This document shows, piece after piece, positions 21,958-33,900 of a stretch of DNA of 64,000 nucleotides (position 1 is its first letter; every line of letters begins with the position of its first letter). The stretch is from Bufo bufo (Eukaryota; Chordata; Amphibia; Anura; Bufonidae). The position numbers and the translations under genes were made by a program. The stretch is taken from assembly GCF_905171765.1 (NCBI RefSeq), contig NC_053391.1, positions 109,404,644 to 109,468,643 of the forward strand, written 5' to 3'. The notes beneath the pieces were generated by a model. It worked only from the letters and a program-made list of their open reading frames with translations. It made no database searches and had not been told where the DNA came from.

Positions 21958-24900
21958 CTGTTAGAGAAAATATCCCATAAATGCATGAAGTCCAACAAAT
22001 AAGGCCTCATGGACATAACCGTATTTTGCAGTCTGCAAATTGTGGATCTGCAAAATACGGATACCGTCCATGTTGCATCTGCATTTTTTGCGGACCCATC
22101 GACTTCAATGGGTATGTGGTCCCTATTTTGCAGTTAAGTATAGGACATGTTCTATACTTTTGTGGAACGGACATACGGATGTGGAAAGCACACAGATCAT
22201 CTGTCTCGTATGGCTGTTCTGCAAAAAGATAGAATATGTCCACAAAGGGCGGACCACAGACCCATTGAAGTCAACAGGGCTGCAAAATAAAATGTGGACA
22301 GCACACGGCCTACATCTATATTTGGCAGATCCGTGTTTTGCGAATCGCAAAACGGATGCGTTCATGTGCATGAGGTCTAACCGGCATTTGGCACAATAAG
22401 TTGGACATAAGCAACTTTTATTTTGCATGAAGTCTTAGAAATCGATCTTTTAATAGGACATTTTTTTCTTCTTAGGGAATATGTAGGGGCAGGGGTGCTC
22501 CTAGCTTTTCTGCTGCCTGAGGTGAAAAACTGAAAGGTCACCTCCCTCCCAATATCTTAACCTAACCCCTTCTCTTCAGCCCATGGCCCTGTGGCTGCCC
22601 CCCTCTTGCCCCTACCTGGTGTTGCCTGAGGTGATCGCCTCACCTGGCCTCATTGGTGGTGTACCCCTGTGTAGGGGACTGGTAGGTCGGAGCAGGTACT
22701 GAAACTATGATGCCATTACCAACCACAAGTCCAGGAAACTGCACAATGTAAACTGGATTGTTTACTGTGAAGCTTTAAGCATGAATGCTACAGTCCTCTC
22801 AGTTTAGGCTTAAAGGCACAGTGTTTTAATTGCATTACACAGAATGGGATGGCTATTATTCACCCAAATTTTAGGAATTGACTGAGACCGGTTGCTATGG
22901 GTCCTTTTTGGTACTCCAAACTCTCTACACCAACTGGCTTGCTACAATAGTTTCCTTCAACGAACTTCAGAGATGGCACTTCAAACCTCTCTCTCTCTCT
23001 AGGCCACCCGATCCCTCACTCAACCGAACCTCAGAAGCTGGTGGTCTAACTCACAGTTTTGTTCTCCTACCAGATCACCCATAACAGCTACAGCAGCTAC
23101 TCCTGTCCTTGATTTAGCAGAAGATATCCACTTTTAACAGCTCCGCTTGTTGCTCTACCTTCTCGTCATGTCTCCAGAACAGTATGTGGCAACTAGGTGT
23201 CCCCATTCTCTATTTTACTGATAGACGTTTAACCCTTCCCAACCCAAGCAGTCCATCCTGTAAGGGTTAAAATACACAAACCATGTCCAAAAATGTAATG
23301 TATTAAACAAAGTGCAGATAGTAATATTAAATTGTATGGCGGTGCCATGGAAAATGGCAGAAAAGGAAATCTGAATATTTCCCAACACTAATTGGTATTT
23401 CCAGACACCGATGGCCGACTTTATGGAAACCACTATACAGTAATAAATACATCACCACAAAGATGGAGAGTGCAGAGGAGACATTGTGTCAGTCTATGGA
23501 TAAAATAGAGCTGTGTTCTATGCTATTTTTTCCAGCACTTGAAAGAATCCTGATGGAGAGTCCTAACGGAGCTTCTGATGTCTATGTGAACCTAGCCTAA
23601 AGTTGTGTTACATTAGTTATATCCCATCACATGTCCTTCGTCGAACTTCGACAAGAAATTTGGTTAGTTACGAAAGACTTTGTCACAAATCATTTTCCAT
23701 TGTAAGGAGCGGGAGCAATGACAGGGAATGAGGATCGCGCCGCCCCTGTCATTTACACCCTCAGATGCCGCATTCAATGCTGATCGTGGAATCTGTGACT
23801 GACATTCAGCCTTTCAGGGGTTAATCAGGGGTTAAAAAAAATAATACTCACCTCATCCACTGATGATGTCACCGCAAACTCCCAAAGTGATCATGTGGTG
23901 ATGTCATCACGCTCGCCGCAGGTCCTTTGGCAGGTTTTCCCCAATTAAGACGGTAGCGGATAACCTCTATGTGAGCAAGTGGATGCAATTTTTTTTTTTC
24001 AGCCACCATTTTAGGAAAAATTTATTTGCAACCATGAAGCGTGAGGAAATTCGGCTTTGCGGCAAATAAAATTTTTCCTAAAATTTGGATCAAAGTCTAC
24101 TTAGGATACTTCGATTCGCTCAACACTAATCATTACATTCACATAGATAAAGTTTCATTCGATTCCAACAACTCCTTCTTGGTACGTTATATCACGGTAC
24201 GTCAGTGAGTGTATATTTATCCTTGTACTCACCTGACCACTTTCTTTGGTCCTAAGAACTGGAAGTCACAGCTCATAGAATACAAGCCATAGAAGGTGGC
24301 CTTTATATTAAGACTGCCAAACACATCACGGGGGTTTAGCTTGTATACATCAAATGTGATTCGTGCAATATCCCGGCTGTTCTTTGGTTTCTCTTGTTGC
24401 AAGGAATAAGACAACACGCCCTGCAGGAAAGACAAAGTATAAGAGTTATTATTAATACAAGTTATCATTTTTGCTAGAATATGAATTCAATTTATAGTTG
24501 TCAAGGCACATAAGTTATGATAGAAGAAAGATAAATATTTTACAGATATATAACATAAGATCCAAATTCTTATAATGCAATCAATGCTTTCATATTAATA
24601 ATACATATTTTAATATAACATTATCTATTAAGTATATATTTTTATTGTGTTTTTTTTCCCCATTGATTTATTGCATTGTTTGCATCATTAAGATTTGTTT
24701 TTATTTTATTATGTATTTATGTAAATCTATTAAATATTTATCCTTCTCCTAAATGCTAGTGCCTTGAGAGCCAACTATAAATTGCATTAATATATATACA
24801 GTTTTTTTGACCCCGATAGTACAAGAAAACTCACAGTGGTAATTGTAGGCGCTAAAAAGAAAACAAAAAAGTCTTTATTTCACATTACATAAACTAAAAG

Positions 24901-27900
24901 GGGCAAGAGAAAAGAACCCACTTGTTTGAAAAAATAGCAAATACTGATGCCTCGTTTGAGCCAGCTATGTCCGGGGCCCCTCTTATTATATTTACATTAA
25001 TTACTTTATATTACCCTCATGTATCTTATTTCACCAAAGGTATAGGCGGGGGAAAGCAATTACTAGGATAACTGAGATCACTCATAATAAAACTGTTTGA
25101 GGGAGTAGGTAGTCAGACTGGGCATCAGAAATGCATAGATAGGATATAGATGCTTGCCCCTCCCTTTACTAGGTAGCAGCGTCCCATCCAGTAATTAACA
25201 AAATATGAAAACGAGAGGCACGGATTGAAACTAAGTAACAGCTCCCTCTTCATTAGGCCTCTTGCACGCGACCGTATGTATTTTGCTGTCCACAAAAAAC
25301 TGATTCACAAAAAATGCGGATGACATCCGTGTGCATTTCGTATTTTGCGGAAAGGATAACGTTTATTTTGCAGACCCATTAAAGTGAATGGTTCCGCATA
25401 CGGTCCCCAAAAAAATGGAACGGACATGGAAAGAAAATATGTTCGTGTGCAAGAGGCCTTCCACACACTTCCCTCACTCCTGCTGTAAGTCGAACAGCTG
25501 AGGAATGTGACTAAATGCACGTGTCTCTCAGGGTCACATTATAGAGACACAGTTACTAAAGCACTTCGCTAATGAATTTATTATTTATCTCCCTACACTA
25601 CACAGGCTCGACGCGTTTCTCCATCACACGATGTGTCATCAGGAGCCGTGACATATGCCATAGCTGGAGATCTAGCACATAACATCGAGCTTGCCATCTC
25701 ACTTGCATGGACAGCGGCGTGTCCGACTGCTTTTATTTTGAGTGATCCCAGTTATCCCAGTAATTGCTTTTTCCCCCCTTCACATTTGGTGAAATAAGAT
25801 ACATGAGGGTAATATAAGGCAATTAATGTAAATATAACAATAGGGGCCCTGGACATAGCTGTTTTAAACAAGGCATCAGCATTTGCTATTTTTTCAAACA
25901 GTGGGTTCCTTTCTCTTGCCCATTTTAGTTCATGTAATGTGAAATAAAGACTTTTTTGTTTTCTTTTTAGCGTCTACAATTACCACTGTGAGTTTGATTA
26001 TTATCTTTTGTGACGCAAACTCACACAGTATCCCTAGCTGTGAAGTGCCCGATAGTACAAGACCCTAGAGATAAGTATTTGCCTTCAAAGTCAGCTACAA
26101 ACGAGGTTGTTTTCTACTGGACCTTTTTAGCCCTATTGTATAAAAGAGGACCTTTTTTTATTCTAGATAAATACCTTTACTTGCAGGGTACCCCCCGCTG
26201 ATGCTGCCACCCTGAATGTTTTTTAAAATATCGCTCCTGTGCCCCGCTGTGCCCTACTGTATTTTTCCCGCTCAGTATGTTAATAACATACTGAAAACTA
26301 CAGGGGGGCACAGCGGGACGCAGGAGCGATATTAAAAAAAACAGGCAGGGTGGCAGCATCAGGCAGGGTACCACACAAGTTAAGGTATTTAGGCTACTTT
26401 CACACTTGCGGCAGAGAGATCCGGCAAGCAGTTCCGTCGCCGGAACTGCCTGCCGGATCAGGCAAAATGTATGCTAACTGATGGCATTAGTAAGGCCTCA
26501 TGCACACGGACGTTTTTTTTCACGGTCCGCAAAAACAGGGTCCGTAGGTCCGTGATCCGTGACCGTTTTTTCGTCCGTGGGTCTTCCTTGATTTTTGGAG
26601 TATCCACGGACATGAAAAAAAAGTCGTTTTGGTGTCCGCCTGGCCGTGCGGAGCCAAACGGATCCGTCCTGAATTACAATGCAAGTCAATGGGGACGGAT
26701 CCGTTTGACGTTGACACAATATGGTGCCATTTCAAACGGATCCGTCCCCATTGACTTTCAATGTAAAGTCTGGAGTCCCTTTTATACCATCGGATCGGAG
26801 TTTTCTCCAATCCGATGGTATATTTTAACTTGAAGCGTCCCCATCACCATGGGAACGCCTCTATGTTAGAATATACTGTCGGATATGAGTTAGATCATGA
26901 AACCTCATTTCCGACAGTATATTCTAACACAGAGGCGTTCCCATGGTGATGGGGACGCTTCTAGTTAGAATATACTACAAACTGTGTACATGACTGCCCC
27001 CTGCTGCCTAGCAGCATCCGATCTCTTACAGGGGGCCGTGATCAGCACAATTAACCCCTCAGGTGCCGCACCTGAAGGGGTTAATTGTACTATCATATCC
27101 CCCTGTAAGAGATCAGGGCTGCCAGGCAGCAGGGGGCAGACCCCCCCCCTCCCCAGTTTGAATATCATTGGTGGCCAGTGCGGCCCCCTCCCTTTCTCCC
27201 TCTATTGTAATAATTCGTTGGTGGCACAGTGTGCGCCCCCCGCCCCCTCCCTTCCTCCCTCTATTGTAATAATTCGTTGGTGGCACAGTGTGCGCCCCCC
27301 CCCTTCCTCCCTCTATTGTAATAAATCGTTGGTGGCACAGTGTGCGCCCCCCTTCCTCCCTCTATTGTAATAAATCGTTGGTGGCACAGTGTGCGCCCCC
27401 CATCGGCCCCCCCTCCCTCTATAGCATTAACAACATTGGTGGCCAGTGTGCGGCCTCCCATCTCCCCCCCCCCCCCCCGATCATTGGTGGCAGCGGGTTA
27501 CTAGCAATAGTACAATAGTAAAAGATTCATACTTACCTGGGAGCTGCGATGTCTGCTTCCGGCCGGGAGCTCCTCCTACTGGTAAGTGACAGTTTATTTA
27601 GCAATGCGCCGCACAGACCTGTCACTTACCAGTAGGTGGAGCTCCCGGCCGGACACGAACATCGCAGCAGCCGGTAAGTATGAATCTTCTACTATTGTAC
27701 TATTGCTAAGTAACCATGGCAACCAGGACTGTAGTAGCGTCCTGGTTGCCATGGTTACCGATCGGAGCCCCAGCGATTAAACTGGGACTCCGATCGGAAC
27801 TCCGCTGCCACCAATGATGGGGGGGGGGGGAGATGGGAGGCCGCACACTGGCCACCAATGTTGTTAATGCTATAGAGGGAGGGGGGGCCGATGGGGGGCG

Positions 27901-30900
27901 CACACTGTGCCACCAACGACTTATTACAATAGAGGGAGGGAGGGGGGGGCGCACACTGTGCCACCAACGAATTATTACAATATTACAATGATATTCAAAC
28001 TGGGGAGGGGGGGGGAGGGTCTGCCCCCTGCTGCCTGGCAGCCCTGATCTCTTACAGGGGGCCGTGATCAGCACAATTAACCCCTTCAGGTGCGGCACCT
28101 GAAGGGGTTAATTGTGCTGATCACGGCCCCCTGTAAGAGATCGGGTGCTGCCAGGCAGCAGGGGGCAGTCTTGTACACAGTTTGTAGTGTATTCTAACTA
28201 GAAGCGTCCCCATCACCATGGGAACGCTTCTGTGTTAGAATATACTGTCGGTTCTGAGTTTTCACGAAGTGAAAACTCAGCTTTGAAAAAGCTTTTATGC
28301 AGACGGATCTTCGGATCCGTCTGTATAAAAACTAACCTACGGCCACGGATCACGGACACGGATGCCAATCTTGTGTGCATCCGTGTTCTTTCACGGACCC
28401 ATCGACTTGAATGGGTCCGTGAACGGTTGGCCGTGAAAAAAATAGGACAGGCCATATTTTTTTCATGGCCAGGAAACACGGATCACGGATGCGGCTGCAA
28501 AACGGTGCATTTTCCGATTTTTCCATGGACCCATTGAAAGTCAATGGGTCTGCGAAAAAAAATGGAAAACGGCACAACGGTCGTGTGCATGAGGCCTAAG
28601 ACTGATCAGGATCCTGATCAGTCTTAAAAATGCTTGATCAGTCGAAAAAATGCATTGAAATGCCGGATCCGTCTTTCCGGTGTCATCTGGCAAAAACAGA
28701 TCCGGCATTTATTTTTTCACCTTTTTTTCAGTCTGCGCATACCGGAAGGACGGATCCGGCATTCCGGTATTCTGAATGCCGGATCCGGCACTAATACATT
28801 CCTATGGGAAAAAATGCCTGATCCGGCATTCAGGCAAGTCTTCAGTTTTTTTAGCCGGAGATAAAACGGTAGCATGCTACGGTTTTCTCTTTTGCCTGAT
28901 CAGTCAAAACGACTGAACTGAAGACATCCTGATGCAAACTGAACGGATTACTCTCCATTTAGGATGCATGGGGATAAAACTGATCAGTTCTTTTCCGGTA
29001 TAGAGCCCCTGTGACGGAACTCTATGCCGGAAAAGAAAAACGCAAGTGTTAAAGTAGCCTTGTCTAGAATAAAACAAAACCGTGAAAGGTCCTCTTTAAA
29101 GGGCTAAAGGATTTTCTTTTGTTCCTGAGCATGCAGTACCTGTGAAGAGATCCATACTCACCTGCTCCTCGGCGCTCCGATCCAGCCCTGCGGCTCCTGG
29201 GCTGTGGTTACTGGACTTCTAGTGCCCGTATGTTATCTTCCGCAAATAACTGGACACAGCCATGACATGTCCTCAAGCGGCATACGGCTTGGCTTGCTTT
29301 GCACAATTTTAAGCAAAACGTATCCCTCTAAGCTTGTCTAGTGAGGTGTAAAAAGTGTCTAAAACAAATAATAAAAGTTCTACAGGTATGAAGGCCAGTT
29401 GCACCTTCAGCCAGAACTATGGCTCATTTAGCTTAGTAAATCACCCCGATTGCACAACTACATTATTTATAAGAAGTAAATGAAAATTGAAACTGTTGGT
29501 AATGTTTAAAAAAACAAACAAAAAAAACACCTTTCTTGGATTCCATTTTTGTTGTTTTTCCAAAACCATGACCACTAAACCATCTTCCAGGGTGTCAAAG
29601 TATTCTTCTGTATCCAATAATGTCCCATCTTCCTCCAGTACTAAAGATACAATACCTGTCAGAAAGAGCGCATCCATAGCCTGGAAGACAGAGAAATAAT
29701 GTGATCGATATGTGAAAAGTAATTTGTGAAAGCCATGATTATTTTCTGTGCTTTAGGGCTCATGCACATAATCAAAGTTTTGGTCTGCATCTGCTCTGCA
29801 TCGGATACAGGCCCATTCAGAAAAAAAAAAAATAGAACATGTCCTATTCTTGCCCATTTTAGGCAGTTATAACGTAGGGTAGGATGCAAAATGCAGAACG
29901 CACGCAGCCGGTATCCGTGTTTTGCGGATCCGCAATTTGCGGACTGCAAAATGCAGCAATGGCCGTGTGCATGAGGCCTTAATCAGTAGATACTGCCACC
30001 ATTCGAGGTCCTTCTTCAGCATGAAACAACAGTTTTCATGTGCCATCTATGAATCCATAGTCAGTGCATGGCTCCTTGCTCTTTGTTAAATTTTTGGATT
30101 TTGTACCCACTGCAAGGATCCCTACACAGAATACAGATCCTTAAGAAGCAGAGAGGGGACTCCTAACCTTGCATCCACTGAATGGCGCACAAAATAAAGC
30201 GTGCATCAGATATCAAGTTTCTTGTCTGGCCTACGTTGTAAATATAAAGTGCTAACTAGACATGTTGCCCATATAATAATTATTTTAGGTATAATACCTA
30301 TGTAACAATACTTGCCATATTGCCATATAAATATATCAGTCTCTTGTTTTTTCCTGGAGCATTCAGCACAAGCATATTTTATACGGTTCTCAAGAAATTT
30401 CGACAGAAACTGTATAATAGTACTACAAGGAATATGCCTAGGCATTGGGAGCTCGATCAGTAAATCTTTTGGGGAGTGTTGTCCTATGGGGAAAACTGTT
30501 TAACCCTTTAAAAGGGTTTTCCAAGACTTATATGTTGATGACTAGTTATGAGCGAACCTGGACCGCCATGTTCGGGTCCGTACCGAACATTATGGTTAGT
30601 GTTGAGCGAAGCGAGCTTCGGATGCTTCATCTGAAATCGCTTCGTTCAAAACTTTGGCATAATACTGTACGGAGATCCGTCTCCGTAAAATATTAGAATG
30701 TATGGGCTCCGATGAGCCGAAGTAAGTTATTCGTGAAGTCACGCATGACTTTGTTGAATAACTTTGGTAGTTTATTTTTAAAGTGGAAAACCACTTTAAA
30801 ACTTGAAATCAAACTCAGCTTTGGTTCCGGAACCAAAGTTGAGTACTGTGATTGGCCGGTGCACCATGTGACCCTGCATACATAAATGCCGGATCACATG

Positions 30901-33900
30901 GAGCGCCACCATTCTGCTCTGAATAGTGTAGGGACAGGACGCTGCTGCATGAAGGGAAAGTGTTAGGCTTTTATTATTTAAAATAAGTGTGCTGGTGACC
31001 TGTAGGCATTATTGAGGGGTGCAATACAGCTCGTTTGCACCACTGAGACAGAAATACAATACTTAGTCGTGCTGTTCAGTCTGTGGGTGACCTGTACTCA
31101 TTTTTACACCTGCTAATATTCCAAATCTTTTCAGTCTTAATAAATGTTCCCTTAGTTCTTATTCATACTTAAGCATTTCAAAAAATTTTGTTAGTTTTTA
31201 AGCCATGACTTGAAGAAAGATGAGAAGTGAAAATACTTCCATTTTTGTCATTTCTGTTCCAACATTTCAGTTGAAGAATTCAGGAAATGTAAGCTCTGCC
31301 CCTGCAGTGCACCAAGATGCCCACTTTTTAATGGGGTTTGCAAATATTGTGTTCCTTTTGCAGTTCATTTCGAGGGATTGTCCTGCCAAAATTGGGACTA
31401 TTGGTAATGTGATGTCACATGATGACACCTCATCCTACTGTGAATCATCATTACTCATAGTGGTATCATCCATTCTTGAAATCAATTACCTGAATCACTC
31501 CCTTTATGAGCTGTTTAGGGAATAGGAGTCAAATCAAAATCAAATTCCCTGCGGCTCCCCCTCGTGAAGTCTTTTTCGACCAATGAAGAGGGCAGAATGT
31601 CTGTCACGCAGGGGCGTAGCTACAGGGGAATCAGGGGAAGCGGCTGCTTTGGGGGCCTGACCCAGAAGGGACCCATCTAGGAGGAGGAGGACTAAAGCAT
31701 TTTGTCAGGGCCCCCTCAACAGTATTACACAATGACAGTGCAGAAAACGGATGGAACAGCTGCCGGGCCTGGTCTGAGAGAGCGATCTTTACTAGCCACA
31801 GGAATGGGGGCGGCATGAAAGGCAGGGGTTTGCAAAAAAATTAATGGGGGAGGGGGGCCTCTTTTAAAAAAAATTGCTGTGGGGCCCAGTCATTTCTAGC
31901 TACGCCACTGCTGTCATGCTTGCTGCCAGCACATACAGCCATCTTCTAGAATTCGGATAACAGCCTATATCAGGATGCACACACCTGTATTATAGCTCTG
32001 AGCATAACCTGTCAAGAACAGGATAGAATTCCCCTAATGCAATTAGGAAAGACTTTGACAAAGTAAACATATTTAACATACAGGTATTTCATAGATTTAG
32101 AGGGTCATTTATTATACTCAAATATGCCTATATTAGGCATATTTCAGGTGCAGATGGCGGCGCAACAGTAAGGGCTGTTTCACACGAGCGGATGCCGTGC
32201 GTGACATCCGCTCCGTGAATGACAGCCAAGACCCGATGCAGACTGCAGAGGCACGGAGCATTAACATGACTGATAATGCTCCATGAGATCACAGTGAGAT
32301 AAAGTTGTCACTGTGATTTCGTAGTAAAGAGATCACAGAGAGGCACGGAGCATTATCAGTCATGTTAATGCTCCGTGCTTCTGCAGTCTGCATCGGGTCT
32401 TGGCTGTCATTCACGGAGCGGATATCACGCATGGCATCCGCTCGTGTGAAACAGCCCTAAGTTGCCCCACTCATGCCAGTTTTAAAATTGTGGACGTAGC
32501 ATGGGCATGGGAAGGGGACAGGCCGCCAGGAATGTCTCATTCACCATTTTCATTCTAAATGTAAGGCAGCTAGGAAGTGGCACTGGATACTCCGAAGTTA
32601 TGGAGAGGTCTCAGCCTCTAAAACGCTGGGCTTAATAAATGTGCCCCTTAGTATTTAGTACATTTTTTAATAGATAGACACTTTTCAAATGCGATACAAA
32701 CAGAAGCACCCCATGCCATATGATAAGTATGTGACAAAACTATCATACAAAAGTCACACATTTTTGAACAAACAGCATTTTGCTTACAAATTTGCAACTT
32801 TTGCCATTTTTGTTTTAAAGGTGGGTGAGGCTTGGAGGGAGGGGTATGGCCTCTTTTGGACCAACACATTTTCTACAGCTTATGGCTGAATTATTAAGAG
32901 CATCTTACTCCAGCACAGTTTTATTACGACTTTAGTATGAAACACCAGTCTTAAAGGGTCTTAATCAGAAATACTGTTATGCCCCGCTCCTCTTGATTGA
33001 TGTCACGGTTCGCAGCATCGCTGACGAAATCCCGCGCCTGCGCCGTTCACTTCTGTATTCGGCACAGGCGCAGTGAGTTAAGGCCACTCTCCTGGTGCCG
33101 GCTTCCTCACTGTGACGTAGTCGGCGCAGGCGCAATGAGGAATCTGGCACCAGGAGCGCGGCCTTCACTCACTGCGCCTGTGCCAAATACAGAAGTGAAC
33201 GGCGCAGGCGCAGGATTTTGTCAGCGATGCTGCGAACCGTGACATCAATCAAGAGGAGCGGGGCGGGCAGAACGGAGGACCTGGGTGGGATAAAGGGTGA
33301 GTAGACGGAGCCTCTAGGTGCTGAATCTATGCCCACATAGCACCTAGAGGCTCATTAGCATATTATAAATGTGTGTATTTTATCAGAACGGCTGCAGGGA
33401 GAAATGTAAAAAACATACTGTTATGTAGTGCTGACATTAGCACATCGCTATATCAGTCAGCTACATAACAGTAATTCTGATGGTAGAAACCCTTTAAAGC
33501 AGGGGTGCACAACCTGCGGCCCGGGGGCCACATGCGGCCCTTGATACCATTCTGTGCGGCCCCCAACCATCTGATAACAGACATGTATGCCTATGTCTTG
33601 TGGCTGCTCACATATATTTTTCATGTATTTCTCCCATTAGATGGGAGTCCTGGAAGTGTAACTAGACATTAATGGTATATAATGTGTGATCAATATGCCA
33701 TAAGTACAATATTTCAGTTGTTAATATACCTTTAAATTTTAATTTCGGCCCTCGTCATTGGTTCAATCTGGCAATGTGGCCCCCAACCAGGAAACGTTGT
33801 GCACCCCTGCTTTAAAGGATATGCACACCTTTGTAAAAAAAAAAAAAATTTGTAGAGAAAATAATTTCTCCAATTGGTTGAGTTTATTTATTTATAAAAT

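Larger units (their letters stand above)
26493..28597. mobile_element. Middle palindromic element of the nested set
   Basis: Ends AGGCCTCATGCACACGG and GTCGTGTGCATGAGGCCT are inverted. Next inward, GGTCCGTGATCCGTGACCG and the complementary CACGGATCACGGACACGG are followed by inverted GCGTCCCCATCACCATGG arms. The ends are those of the ctcatgcacacgaccgt MITE group, which is usually 300 bp, so this one has been greatly enlarged. Confidence 0.7.
26391..29060. mobile_element. Outer palindromic element of a nested set
   Basis: Inverted ends AGGCTACTTTCACACTTGCG and CGCAAGTGTTAAAGTAGCCT. The outer arms are rich in GGATCCGGCA/TGCCGGATCC words and match the family at 46276-46762. A second palindromic element (26493-28597) lies inside it, and a third inverted structure (about 26950-28200) inside that. 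CIDEB intron 3. Confidence 0.75.

Noticed and set aside
22878..23084. 68-codon plus-strand frame in CIDEB intron 4
   Set aside because: No domain, no splice support, includes a CT microsatellite; probably chance.
26471..28577. Many frames of 65-130 codons on both strands
   Set aside because: They follow the palindromic arms, so each has a mirror copy; no protein domain.
31220..31525. 101-codon plus-strand frame in CIDEB intron 2
   Set aside because: No recognisable domain, no splice or promoter evidence; not called.
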